DNA of 64,000 nt from Nocardia shimofusensis NBRC 100134 (GTDB lineage Bacteria > Actinomycetota > Actinomycetes > Mycobacteriales > Mycobacteriaceae): positions 90,353-154,352 of the forward strand of contig NZ_BDBT01000014.1 in assembly GCF_001613125.1 (NCBI RefSeq), given 5' to 3'. A model generated the notes under the pieces. The model saw only the letters and a program-made list of their open reading frames with translations, had not been told where the DNA came from and did no database searches. Positions 25,035 to 33,856 of this stretch are shown here, in pieces; the first letter of the stretch is position 1; each line of letters starts with the position of its first letter. The position numbers were made by a program, and so were the translations under genes.

Positions 25035-26855
25035 ATGACCGATTCCATCGCCACCGTGTTTGCGCCGACCACGCATGAGGCGGTGCAGGCGTGGGTGGCC
25101 GAGGTCGCCGACCTCACCGCCCCGGCCGAGATCGTCTACTGCGACGGCTCGCGCGCGGAATGGGACCGGCTCACCGGCCTGCTGGTCGAGAAGGGCACCT
25201 TCGTGCCGCTCGAGGCCAAGCCGAACTCCTTCTGGTGCATCTCCGACCCCGAAGACGTGGCCAGGGTCGAGGACCGCACGTTCATCTGCTCGGAAGACCC
25301 CTCCGACGCCGGCCCGACCAACAACTGGGTCGACCCGGTCGACATGCGCACGGTGATGACCGAGCACTACCGCGGGGCGATGTCCGGTCGCACCATGTAC
25401 GTGATCGCGTTCTGCATGGGCCCGATCGACGCCGACGACCCGAAGATCGGCGTGCAGATCACCGACTCGGAATACGTCGCGGTCTCCATGCAGATCATGA
25501 CCCGCTCCGGCGCGCCGGTGTGGGATCTGCTCGGCGACGGCAGGGACTTCGTGAAGTGCCTGCATTCGGTCGGCGTCCCGCTGGCGCAGGGCCAGGCCGA
25601 CGTGCCGTGGCCGTGCGACACCACCAAGTACATCTCGCACTTCCCCGAACGCAGGGAGATCTGGAGCTACGGCTCCGGCTACGGCGGCAACGCGCTGCTG
25701 GGCAAGAAGTGTTTCGCGCTGCGCATCGCCTCGGTCATCGGCCGCGACGAGGGCTGGCTGGCCGAGCACATGCTGATCCTGAAACTGACCTCCCCGCAGG
25801 GCAGGACGCACTACATCGCCGCGGCGTTCCCCTCGTCCTGCGGCAAGACCAACCTGGCCATGCTCGAGCCCGCACTGCCCGGCTGGAAGGCCGAGACGGT
25901 CGGCGACGACATCGCCTGGATGCGTTTCGGCGCCGACGGCAGGCTCTACGCGGTGAACCCGGAGGCCGGCTTCTTCGGCGTCGCGCCGGGAACCGGAGCC
26001 AAGACCAATCCGAACGCGATCGCCACCATCGAACGCGGCAACTCGATCTTCACCAATACCGCCCGCACCGACGACGGCGACGTGTGGTGGGAGGGCCTGA
26101 CCGACGACAAGCCCGCGCACCTGATCGACTGGCGGGGCCGGGACTGGACTCCGCAGTCCGGTGTTCCCGCCGCGCACCCCAACTCGCGCTACTGCACCCC
26201 GATCGAGCAGTGCCCCTCGGTGGCCCCGGAATGGAACGATCCGGCCGGCGTGCCGATCTCGGCGATCTTCTTCGGCGGCCGTCGCGCCACCACCATCCCG
26301 CTGATCGCCGAATCCTTCGACTGGAACCACGGCGTGTTCACCGCCTCGGTGCTCTCCTCGGAGACCACCGCCGCGGCCGCCGGCGCGGTCGGTGTGGTGC
26401 GGCGTGACCCGATGGCGATGCTGCCGTTCCTGGGGTACCACGTCGGCGACTACTTCGCGCACTGGCTGTCGATGGCGCAGCGCGAGGGCGCGCAGCTGCC
26501 GAAGATCTTCCAGGTCAACTGGTTCCGTCGCAGCCCGGAGGGCGCGTTCCTGTGGCCCGGCTTCGGTGACAACGTGCGCGTGCTCGAGTGGGCGCTGAAC
26601 CGTCTGGACGGCACGGCCGAGGCCGAGTGGACGCCGATCGGCAATGTGCCCACCGTCGGGTCGCTGGATCTGTCCGGCCTGGACGAGCAGGAGCGGGAAC
26701 TGGCCGCCCAAGCGCTGGCCGTCGACATCGACGAATGGGTGAACGAGACCCGATCCATCGACGAGTGGTACGCCACCATCGGCGGCAACCGGTTGCCCGA
26801 GGAACTGCGCGAGCAGCTCGCGGCGCTGAAATTGCGTCTGGCGGCCAGGAGATGA
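25035..26855 (+). CDS. pckG: phosphoenolpyruvate carboxykinase (GTP)
   Basis: 606-residue GTP-dependent PEPCK, interconverting oxaloacetate plus GTP with PEP plus GDP and CO2, the entry to gluconeogenesis. GTP-type signatures: PNSFWCISDPEDVARVE, the P-loop FPSSCGKTNLAM with Cys269 and Lys271, and WMRFGADGRLYAVNPEAGFFG. Length equals the mycobacterial enzyme. ATG 25035 has AAGGAG at good spacing; GTG 25017 is upstream in frame but lacks support. The stop overlaps the sulP start (ATGA), so the two are translated together. Confidence 0.95.
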   Translation: MTDSIATVFAPTTHEAVQAWVAEVADLTAPAEIVYCDGSRAEWDRLTGLLVEKGTFVPLEAKPNSFWCISDPEDVARVEDRTFICSEDPSDAGPTNNWVDPVDMRTVMTEHYRGAMSGRTMYVIAFCMGPIDADDPKIGVQITDSEYVAVSMQIMTRSGAPVWDLLGDGRDFVKCLHSVGVPLAQGQADVPWPCDTTKYISHFPERREIWSYGSGYGGNALLGKKCFALRIASVIGRDEGWLAEHMLILKLTSPQGRTHYIAAAFPSSCGKTNLAMLEPALPGWKAETVGDDIAWMRFGADGRLYAVNPEAGFFGVAPGTGAKTNPNAIATIERGNSIFTNTARTDDGDVWWEGLTDDKPAHLIDWRGRDWTPQSGVPAAHPNSRYCTPIEQCPSVAPEWNDPAGVPISAIFFGGRRATTIPLIAESFDWNHGVFTASVLSSETTAAAAGAVGVVRRDPMAMLPFLGYHVGDYFAHWLSMAQREGAQLPKIFQVNWFRRSPEGAFLWPGFGDNVRVLEWALNRLDGTAEAEWTPIGNVPTVGSLDLSGLDEQERELAAQALAVDIDEWVNETRSIDEWYATIGGNRLPEELREQLAALKLRLAARR

Positions 26856-28519
26856 GCATGCGCGCACTGTTGCCCTCGTGGTCGGAGTGGCGTCCCGCCG
26901 TCCGCGCGCCCGGCGCGGACCTGATGGCCGGGCTCATGGTCGCGCTGGTCGCCTTGCCGCTGGCGCTCGGTTTCGGCATCAGCTCCGGCCTGGGCGCGGC
27001 CGCGGGCCTGGCCACCGCGGTCATCGCCGGTGCGATCGCCGCGGTCTTCGGTGGCTCCCGGTTCCAGGTGTCCGGCCCGACCGGCGCGATGACGGTCGTG
27101 CTGGTGCCGATCTTCCATCAGCACGGCGCGAGTGGCGTGCTGACCGTGGGGTTGATGGCAGGCGTGGTCCTGGTGGTGCTGGCCCTCGCACGCGTCGGCC
27201 GGGCGGTGCGCTACATGCCCGCTCCGGTGATCGAGGGGTTCACCGCGGGTATCGCGGTGGTCATCGCGCTGCAGCAGTTCCCCGCGGCTCTGGGCATCGA
27301 GCACACCGAGGGCGAGAAGGTGTGGCAGGTCGCCTTCGACGCTGTGCGTGAGTTCCTCACCCACCCCCACCTCACCTCCCTGGTGACGGCTCTGGTGGTC
27401 GCGGCGGCGGTGCTCGTCGGCGGCCGCTACCTGCGGCGGCTACCCATGGCGCTGCTCGCGGTGGCCGCGGCCACCGTGGCGGCTCAGGTCTTCGACCTGG
27501 ACCTCCTCGCGATCGGCGCGATCCCCGCCGGATTGCCCGCTCCCAGCCTCGAATTCGTCTCCTTCGACCAGTTGGGCACGCTGATCGGCCCGGCGCTGGC
27601 CGTGGCGGCACTGGCCGCGCTCGAGTCGCTGCTGTCGGCGACCGCGGCGGACTCGATGGCGGTCGGCACCCGCCACGACCCCGACCGGGAACTGCTCGGA
27701 CAGGGCCTGGCCAATATCGCCGCTCCGATGTTCGGCGGTGTCCCGGCCACCGGCGCGATCGCCCGTACCGCCGTCAACGTGCGCGCCGGCGCTCGCACCC
27801 GGATGGCCGCGCTGTTCCACGCCGTGGTGCTCGCCGCCATCATCTACCTGGCCGCGCCGCTGGTCGCCCACATCCCACTGGCCGCCCTGGCGGGCGTGCT
27901 GCTGGCCACCACCGTGCGGATGGTCGAAACCGCGTCTCTGGCCGCGATCGCCCGCGCTTCCCGAGGTGACGCGGTCATCATGGTGATCACCTTCGGCGTC
28001 ACCGTCGCCACCGATCTGGTCACCGCCGTCGCGGTCGGCGTCGCGATCGCCATCGCACTCGCGCTGCGATCGGTCGCCAAGGAGGCGCGGCTGCAGCAGG
28101 TTCCGCTCGACCTGCCCGCCGCCGACACCGAGCACCTCGCCGAAGAGCACCGTCTGCTGCACGACCACATCGTGGCCTACCGCATCGACGGACCGCTGTT
28201 CTTCGCCGCCGCCCACCGCTTCCTGCTGGAACTGACCGAGGTGGCCGATGTCAAGGTCGTCATCCTGCGGATGTCGCAGATCACCGCTCTCGACACCACC
28301 GGCGCTCTCGTGCTCGCCGACGCCATCGGCAAGCTCGAACACCGCCACATCACGGTGCTGATGTCCGGCCTGCGCGAGGACCACCGCCGCCGGCTCGCCG
28401 CCATCGGCGCCCTCCCCGCGGGTGGCGACGACCAGATCTTCGACAACACCCCCGACGCCATCGCCTACGCCCGTGATCACCTGACCCCGACCACCTCCGT
28501 CGGGGAGCCCGTCGGCTGA
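26852..28519 (+). CDS. SulP-family anion transporter with STAS domain
   Basis: 555-residue membrane transporter: about ten hydrophobic segments beginning DLMAGLMVALVALPLALGFG, the family signature GGSRFQVSGPTGAMTV, and a cytosolic STAS domain at the C-terminus (ILRMSQITALDTTGALVLAD). SulP proteins move sulfate, bicarbonate or dicarboxylates with H+ or Na+. Translational coupling to pckG makes bicarbonate or a C4 dicarboxylate attractive, because PEPCK uses or releases CO2; this is inference. Followed by a strong terminator. Confidence 0.88.
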   Translation: MSMRALLPSWSEWRPAVRAPGADLMAGLMVALVALPLALGFGISSGLGAAAGLATAVIAGAIAAVFGGSRFQVSGPTGAMTVVLVPIFHQHGASGVLTVGLMAGVVLVVLALARVGRAVRYMPAPVIEGFTAGIAVVIALQQFPAALGIEHTEGEKVWQVAFDAVREFLTHPHLTSLVTALVVAAAVLVGGRYLRRLPMALLAVAAATVAAQVFDLDLLAIGAIPAGLPAPSLEFVSFDQLGTLIGPALAVAALAALESLLSATAADSMAVGTRHDPDRELLGQGLANIAAPMFGGVPATGAIARTAVNVRAGARTRMAALFHAVVLAAIIYLAAPLVAHIPLAALAGVLLATTVRMVETASLAAIARASRGDAVIMVITFGVTVATDLVTAVAVGVAIAIALALRSVAKEARLQQVPLDLPAADTEHLAEEHRLLHDHIVAYRIDGPLFFAAAHRFLLELTEVADVKVVILRMSQITALDTTGALVLADAIGKLEHRHITVLMSGLREDHRRRLAAIGALPAGGDDQIFDNTPDAIAYARDHLTPTTSVGEPVG

Positions 28520-28528
28520 GCGCCCGGA

Positions 28529-28565
28529 TGCCCGGTGCGACGCTGCCCCACCGTCGCACCGGGCA
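28529..28565 (+). terminator. terminator after sulP
   Basis: Perfect 14-bp stem TGCCCGGTGCGACG / CGTCGCACCGGGCA with a 9-base loop, ten bases after the sulP stop; no T run follows, so it may act with Rho or as a bidirectional end. Confidence 0.75.
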
Positions 28566-28672
28566 TGCGCCGGCGTCTCGGTCCTGCCGGGCGCCGGGGC
28601 TCGGCGAGTTCTTCCCGGTCCCCGAACCACCGGTTCGGACGGAATGCCTCGCGGCGCCGAGTTGCCGCGGCC

Positions 28673-29419
28673 TCAGTGTTCCCGAAGCAGCGAGCCCGCG
28701 CCCATGGGCACCCGGTCGTCGAAACCGTGCTCGCGCAGCGCGTGCCACAGGGTGGCCGCGTTGATGGCGACCACCGGCTTGCCGAGTTCGGCTTCGAGTG
28801 CGTCGGCTTGTGCGACGAAGGACAAGTTGGTGCCGACCTGGACGATGGCGTCGGCGTCGGCGCTGTCGATGTCGGTGACCGCATCGCGGATGCGTTCGGG
28901 GGTTTCGCGGGCGATCTGCTGGGCGGTGGGGCAGCGCAGGCCGGTGATCGCGGTGACCTCGAAGCCTGCCTCGGTGAAGAAGCGGGCGACTTCCTTGTCG
29001 GCGATGGGCTGGTAGGGGGAGAAGACCGCGATGCGGCGGCACCCGAGTTCGTGCAGGGCGGCACGGCAGGCCGAGGCGCCGGTGGTGACCGGTAGGCCGG
29101 TGCGCTCGCGCAGGCGCTGTTCGAAGGAGGTGTTGCCTTCCACTCCGCCCCAGAAGGTTTCCGCGGACATGCCCATGACCATGCGATCGGGTTCGGCGGT
29201 GAGCACATCGCGCACGGCGGTGTCGATGGAGGCGCGGATCTGGCCGAGCAGGGCCTGGAAGTCCTCGTCGTCGCCCATCACCGGGTTCGGTATGTACATG
29301 GAGCCGGCCCGGTAGCTGATGCCCGGCAGACCCGCGCGCCAATAGTCGTGCTCGACAACGGTATTGGTGCTGGGGACGATGACTCCGAAGACGGCGCGGG
29401 GGCCGACGACATTGGTCAC
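28673..29419 (-). CDS. Asp/Glu racemase-superfamily protein, maleate isomerase/arylmalonate decarboxylase-like, lacking the usual Cys
   Basis: 248-residue two-lobed protein. VIVPSTNTVVEHD and MVMGMSAETFWGGVEGN mark the maleate cis-trans isomerase/arylmalonate decarboxylase branch. Maleate isomerases use two Cys; arylmalonate decarboxylase uses one. Here the second-lobe site reads VQVGTNLSF, with Val where its paralogue at 39151-39894 has Cys, and the first-lobe site is Gly-Met-Ser, so neither Cys is present. It may catalyse a different reaction or bind ligand only. GTG start overlaps the TetR stop (GTGA), so both are in one operon. Confidence 0.75.
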   Translation of the reverse strand: MTNVVGPRAVFGVIVPSTNTVVEHDYWRAGLPGISYRAGSMYIPNPVMGDDEDFQALLGQIRASIDTAVRDVLTAEPDRMVMGMSAETFWGGVEGNTSFEQRLRERTGLPVTTGASACRAALHELGCRRIAVFSPYQPIADKEVARFFTEAGFEVTAITGLRCPTAQQIARETPERIRDAVTDIDSADADAIVQVGTNLSFVAQADALEAELGKPVVAINAATLWHALREHGFDDRVPMGAGSLLREH

Positions 29420-30012
29420 GGGACGTTCTCCTCGATTTCCCGGGTCCGGGCGATGCGCTGGGTCCGGGCCAGGACGTGACCGACCGCGCGGTGGGCCCGG
29501 TCGCGGTCGACCGCGTGGTCGAGCAACAGCGCCTCGACCAGCAGCGGCGAGACGATCGTCATGGCCGCTTCCTCGATGTAGTCCTCGTCGGTGGTGCCGT
29601 GCGCGTGGAACGCGGCGTGGAAGGGCGTCAACAGATCCTCGACGTAGCGCAGGCGCAACTCGGTGCAGGAGGGATCGGTGGCCGAGGCGGTGACCAGTGC
29701 GCGCAGGAAGGCGCCGACGGGCTTGTCGCGCAACCGATCACACAGCAGATCGACCGCGGCGTGCAGATCGGCGGCGAGGTCGCCGCTGGGCCGGGCCGGC
29801 GGATCGGGGGCGACGGCGATGAGCGCGGCGAGGAAGTCCCGCGGCGTGGGCCAGTGCCGGTAGACGGTGGACCGGGCCACTCCCGTGACGGAATGCAGCC
29901 GCGCGGGAGTCAGGGCGTTCGCGCCCTCGGTGAGGAGCAGTTCGAGCGCGGCGGTGAGCACGATCGCCTCGGTGTCGGCGGCAGGTCCGGCGGGTCGTCC
30001 TGGTCTGGTCAC
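29416..30012 (-). CDS. TetR-family regulator
   Basis: 198-residue repressor-type protein: N-terminal helix-turn-helix (TPARLHSVTGVARSTVYRHWPTPRDFLAAL) and an all-helical ligand domain. It diverges from the cupin-amidohydrolase operon at 30096 with an AT-rich 83-bp gap between, the usual place for its operator, and overlaps the racemase-like gene, so it most likely controls the whole 28.7-33.1 kb module. The inducer is unknown. Confidence 0.85.
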   Translation of the reverse strand: MTRPGRPAGPAADTEAIVLTAALELLLTEGANALTPARLHSVTGVARSTVYRHWPTPRDFLAALIAVAPDPPARPSGDLAADLHAAVDLLCDRLRDKPVGAFLRALVTASATDPSCTELRLRYVEDLLTPFHAAFHAHGTTDEDYIEEAAMTIVSPLLVEALLLDHAVDRDRAHRAVGHVLARTQRIARTREIEENVP

Positions 30013-30020
30013 GGATTTAA

Positions 30021-30066
30021 CGATACATCTTGTGTCTGAAATTATTAATTGCTACGTTCTGTATCG
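30021..30066. promoter_or_regulatory. divergent promoter with candidate TetR operator
   Basis: AT-rich gap between the TetR gene and the cupin gene. CGATACA (30021-30027) and TGTATCG (30060-30066) are exact inverted copies 32 bases apart, and GATACATCTTGTGTC (30022-30036) is itself an imperfect palindrome. Confidence 0.4.
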
Positions 30067-30095
30067 GAAAGCCGGAGTCATCCCAGGAGGCCGCC

Positions 30096-30989
30096 ATGCG
30101 CGCCCATGTCGAAATCATCGACGAAAAAGACCTGATCTGGCACGTTGCCGAATTCCGGCACGCGACGGGCACCGCCGAGCAACGCAATCTCAGCTACGAC
30201 GAGGAAGACGGATCCGCCTCGCTGAAGGTGCGATTCACCAGTGACTGGTCCCGGCCCGCCGGCGTGCACCACGCCGAGACCGAGTGGTACGTGCTCTCGG
30301 GCAGCGTGACGATCGGCGACACCGAACTCGGCGCGCAGGGGTACTGGCACGCGCCGATCGGCGTGCTGACGCCGGCCCTCGCGGTCGCCGAGGGCACCGA
30401 GATCCTGCTGTTCCGTGAAGGGGCGGCCTGGCAGTTCGACCCGGCCGACGCCGGCTGGGACACCGTCCGTCCCGACCAGCAACTCGTCGTCCTGAACACC
30501 GCCGAGATGCCGTGGATCGATGTGAAGGACGGCAGCCCGATGCGTTTCGATCTGGGCGGCACGCCGGTGCCCGGCCTCTACATCAAGCTGCTGCACCGCG
30601 ACGTGACCACCGGCTTCTACACCCGGCTGATCAAGGCCAAGCCGGGCTGGCGCGAAGTGCCGCTGGCCCATCACCCCTGCAGCGAGGAGGCGTACTGCCT
30701 CGACGGCGGATTCGAGTACAACTACGGAAAGATGTGGCCCGGCGCGTATTTCTGGCGGCCCGCGCTGATCCGGCACGGCGACTTCACCGCCGACGCCGAC
30801 AAGGGCTGCACCTGGCTGCTGCGCTCGGACGCCGACCTCGTGGACTGGTACACCGACAACTCCCGCGTCGTCATGACCGGTGACCCCACCAACTGGGGTG
30901 CGGGCTACCCCGGCACCATGGCGCCCGCCTACGTCCAGCCGGTCCGGTCCCGCTCGATCGGGCCGTGGACCGACCCCGGCTACCAGTGA
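30096..30989 (+). CDS. double-cupin protein
   Basis: 297-residue protein with two beta-barrel cupin repeats. Repeat 1: SRPAGVHHAETEWYVLSGSV, His-rich metal-site pattern; repeat 2: LAHHPCSEEAYCLDGGFEY followed by PGAYFWRPALIRHG. It probably binds a metal and acts as dioxygenase, isomerase or hydrolase on a small acid, but the reaction is not readable. ATG 30096 has AGGAGG at ideal spacing. First gene of a three-gene operon divergent from the TetR regulator. Confidence 0.78.
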   Translation: MRAHVEIIDEKDLIWHVAEFRHATGTAEQRNLSYDEEDGSASLKVRFTSDWSRPAGVHHAETEWYVLSGSVTIGDTELGAQGYWHAPIGVLTPALAVAEGTEILLFREGAAWQFDPADAGWDTVRPDQQLVVLNTAEMPWIDVKDGSPMRFDLGGTPVPGLYIKLLHRDVTTGFYTRLIKAKPGWREVPLAHHPCSEEAYCLDGGFEYNYGKMWPGAYFWRPALIRHGDFTADADKGCTWLLRSDADLVDWYTDNSRVVMTGDPTNWGAGYPGTMAPAYVQPVRSRSIGPWTDPGYQ

Positions 30990-31003
30990 AAACGGAGTGC
31001 AAG

Positions 31004-32467
31004 GTGTCGACGATCGATCTGTTGATCCGGAATGCGCGCGTGGTGCGTCCCGGACAGGACACCCTCGATGCTCCGCCGCCGCTGGACATCGCGGTCACCG
31101 ACGGCACGATCAGCGCTGTCGGCGCGGATCTGCCCGCGTCGGGCGCCGGGCGCGTCGTGGACGCCGATGGCCTGCTCGCCTTCCCCGGAGTGGTCGACGG
31201 CCACCAGCACTGGGGCATCTACCGCGACTTGGCCGAGGACACCGACAGTGAGAGCCGTGCGTGCGCGCAGGGCGGGGTGACCACCTCGCTGACCTACATG
31301 CGGACCGGCCGCTACTACCTGAACCGGGGCGGGTCGTACCGGGACTTCGTGCCGCTCGCACTCGATGCCATGGCCGGTCGATCCTTCGTCGACCACGCGC
31401 TGCACCTGGCCCCGATGACCGCCGAGCACATCGCCGAGATCCCCGCCCTGGTGGAGGATTTCGGCGTCACCTCGTTCAAGATCTTCATGTTCTACGGCGG
31501 TCACGGGCTGCACGGCCGTTCCGACGACCAGGCGGGCTTCCTGATGATCGGCCCGGACGAGCGCTACGACCTGGCCCATTTCGAGTTCGTCATGCGCGCG
31601 TTGACGGCCGCGCGCGCTCGATACGGCGACACGATCTCGCTGTCGCTGCACTGCGAGACCGCCGAGATCATGGCCGCCTACACCGAGATGGTCGAGCGCG
31701 ACGGCACTCTCACCGGCCTGCGCGCCTACAGCGCCTCGCGTCCGCCGCACTCGGAGGGTCTGGCGATCACCATGGCCTCCTATCTCGCCCACGAAACCGG
31801 TTTGGCCGGCATCAATCTGCTGCACCTGTCCTCGGCGAAAGCGGTCGACGCGGCGCTGCGGATGGCCGCGACCTTCCCGACGGTGGACTTCCGGCGCGAG
31901 GTGACCATCGGCCATCTGCTCGCCGACGTGGACACCGCGCACGGGATCGGCGGCAAGGTCAACCCGCCGCTGCGCGAACGCGACGATGTCGAGGCGCTGT
32001 GGCGGCACCTGCTCGCGGGCGACATCGACTGGGTGGTCAGCGATCACGCCTGTTGTCGCGACGAACAGAAGTTCGGCGACGATCGTGACGACGTGTTCGC
32101 CGCCAGATCGGGTTTCGGCGGTGCGGAGTACCTGCTGCCCGGCCTCGTGGGCGAGGGACGCAAGCGCGGAGTGGCGCTGTCGCGGATCGCGGAACTGACC
32201 TCGTGGAATCCGGCGCGGCGCTACGGACTGACCGGCAAGGGGGATATCGCCGTCGGGTTCGATGCCGATATCGCGCTCGTCGATCCGGACGCGCAGTGGA
32301 CCGTGCGCGCCGCCGATTCCGAATCCGCCCAGGAATACACCCCGTTCGAAGGCTTCGACATGACCGCCAGGGTCACCGACGTCTTCCTACGCGGACACCG
32401 GATCTGCGAGAACGGCCGGGTGACCGGCGATCCGCGGGGCGCCTACCTGCACCGGCACCGGGCGTGA
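31004..32467 (+). CDS. cyclic-amide hydrolase of the dihydropyrimidinase/hydantoinase/allantoinase family
   Basis: 487-residue binuclear metal amidohydrolase that opens cyclic amide, imide or ureide rings. Metal ligands are all recognisable: His67 and His69 in VVDGHQHW, the carboxylated Lys in TSFKIFMFY, His in LSLHCETAE and NLLHLSSAKA, and Asp in VVSDHACC. The C-terminal beta-sandwich (GKGDIAVGFDADIALVD) is typical. GTG 31004 has GGAG six bases upstream. Substrate is unknown; hydantoins, dihydropyrimidines and imides such as maleimides are all within the family's range. Overlaps the next gene (GTGA). Confidence 0.82.
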   Translation: MSTIDLLIRNARVVRPGQDTLDAPPPLDIAVTDGTISAVGADLPASGAGRVVDADGLLAFPGVVDGHQHWGIYRDLAEDTDSESRACAQGGVTTSLTYMRTGRYYLNRGGSYRDFVPLALDAMAGRSFVDHALHLAPMTAEHIAEIPALVEDFGVTSFKIFMFYGGHGLHGRSDDQAGFLMIGPDERYDLAHFEFVMRALTAARARYGDTISLSLHCETAEIMAAYTEMVERDGTLTGLRAYSASRPPHSEGLAITMASYLAHETGLAGINLLHLSSAKAVDAALRMAATFPTVDFRREVTIGHLLADVDTAHGIGGKVNPPLRERDDVEALWRHLLAGDIDWVVSDHACCRDEQKFGDDRDDVFAARSGFGGAEYLLPGLVGEGRKRGVALSRIAELTSWNPARRYGLTGKGDIAVGFDADIALVDPDAQWTVRAADSESAQEYTPFEGFDMTARVTDVFLRGHRICENGRVTGDPRGAYLHRHRA

Positions 32468-33132
32468 TCATGGAGGATCCTGCCATCGCCGAAGCGCTCG
32501 GCGCCGACTACGCGCACGCGGGATTCGGCGGCGTACTGGAACCGGGCGCCCGTCCCGCCTTGGTGCTCGTCGACCCCGCCCGGGCCTACATCGACCCCGG
32601 GTGCTCGCTCTACGCGGGCGTCGAACAATCGGTCGAGGCGATGCGGATTCTTCTGGCGGCCGTGCGCGCCGCCGGTTTCCCGGTCATCGTGACCGAGGTC
32701 AGGCTGCGCGCGGACGGCGCGGACGCGGGCGTGTTCTTTCGCAAAGCGCCCAGCCTGCGCGCGTTCTGCGAGGGCAGCCCGTTCGCCGAACTCATCGACG
32801 GCCTCGCGCCCCTGCCCGGCGAACTGCGGCTGATCAAGAAGTACCCGAGCGCGTTCTTCGGCACCACGCTCGCCTCGTATCTGTCCGCCGCGCGCATCGA
32901 CACGGTGCTGATCGCGGGCTTGTCCACGAGCGGTTGTATCCGCGCGACCGCGCTGGACACCATGCAGAACGGATTCGTTCCGATCGTCGTCGCCGACGCG
33001 GTCGGCGATCGCGATCCCGCGGTGCACGCCGCGAACCTGTTCGACATCAGCCAGAAGATAGGTGAGGTGTGGGATCTGGCGCGCGCGCTGGAATACCTTG
33101 CCGCCACCGCGAGATCGCACGGCGAGTCCTGA
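32464..33132 (+). CDS. isochorismatase-fold amidohydrolase
   Basis: 222-residue cysteine hydrolase. The catalytic triad is visible: Asp in LVLVDPARAY, Lys in RLIKKYPSAFFGT and Cys in LSTSGCIRATALD. Close families hydrolyse N-carbamoyl-sarcosine, maleamate or other half-amides. Directly following a cyclic-amide hydrolase, it is well placed to remove the amide from the ring-opened product. Start GTG 32464 lies inside the previous stop; ATG 32470 is possible. Confidence 0.82.
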   Translation: MIMEDPAIAEALGADYAHAGFGGVLEPGARPALVLVDPARAYIDPGCSLYAGVEQSVEAMRILLAAVRAAGFPVIVTEVRLRADGADAGVFFRKAPSLRAFCEGSPFAELIDGLAPLPGELRLIKKYPSAFFGTTLASYLSAARIDTVLIAGLSTSGCIRATALDTMQNGFVPIVVADAVGDRDPAVHAANLFDISQKIGEVWDLARALEYLAATARSHGES

Positions 33133-33160
33133 ACGACAGCGCGCCGGTAGACTTCGCGAG

Positions 33161-33195
33161 GAATCCCCGAGGCGGTAGGAACACCTCGGGGATTC
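33161..33195. terminator. bidirectional terminator
   Basis: Perfect 12-bp stem GAATCCCCGAGG / CCTCGGGGATTC with an 11-base loop between the convergent amidohydrolase operon and the neocarzinostatin-like operon. Confidence 0.8.
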
Positions 33196-33204
33196 GATCT
33201 CTCC

Positions 33205-33777
33205 CTAGCTCGTGCCGGAACGCCTGCGCAGGAACACCGCCGCGCCGGCTCCGGCCACCACCACAACGACGACCGCCGCGCCGATGATGAACGGCGTGTT
33301 GCCGGAGTCGTCCTCATCGGCGGCAGCCGCTTCCGGCGTCGCGGCCGGCTCGTCCTCGGCAGCCCCGAAGTCCAGCGGCAACGAGGTGATGATGCTCGAC
33401 GGGTTGGTCAGGCTCGTTACCGCGAGGGTGCAGGCGCCCGCCGCGCTCGCGCAGTCGACGCCGCCGATCTGCGGGGCCAGGGTGATCGCGTCCTTTCCTT
33501 CGTTGGCCTGCCACACCCCCGTGGCATCGGCGGCGCCCATGAGGGCGGTCGGCAGGCTGCAATCGGTCGGGGCCACGACCTGCGCCTTGCACTGTCCGAC
33601 GGTGACCATCGGCAGGTTCGGTGGAAGTCCCGCCAGCGACACCTTGACCGAATCACCCGCCTGCACGGGCTTCTTGTCGACCTGCAGGGTGGGTTCGGCG
33701 TTGGCGGCCGGGGCGAGCGCGAGCCCGCCGACGGCCAGTGCCATGACCGCGCCGACGCGGAATCTCGTTGCTGTCAT
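33205..33777 (-). CDS. membrane-anchored neocarzinostatin-like protein A
   Basis: 190-residue exported protein: signal peptide ending AANAEP (about residue 28), a beta-sandwich domain with VTVGQCKAQV, VDCASAAGACTLAV and other Cys pairs in the neocarzinostatin-apoprotein pattern, an acidic linker (ADEDDSG) and a C-terminal helix with basic stop (FLRRRSGTS). It would display the domain outside the cell. Neocarzinostatin carries an enediyne; related domains may bind other hydrophobic small molecules. The ATG at 33777 starts the signal peptide. Third gene of an operon with a related protein and a transporter. Confidence 0.72.
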   Translation of the reverse strand: MTATRFRVGAVMALAVGGLALAPAANAEPTLQVDKKPVQAGDSVKVSLAGLPPNLPMVTVGQCKAQVVAPTDCSLPTALMGAADATGVWQANEGKDAITLAPQIGGVDCASAAGACTLAVTSLTNPSSIITSLPLDFGAAEDEPAATPEAAAADEDDSGNTPFIIGAAVVVVVVAGAGAAVFLRRRSGTS

Positions 33778-33856
33778 GACGTGCCTATCGCGCTCGCGCC
33801 GAGGACCGCGGCGCCGGTGGCCGCGACCGGAGTCCCTGGCCGGGTGTTGACGAACT

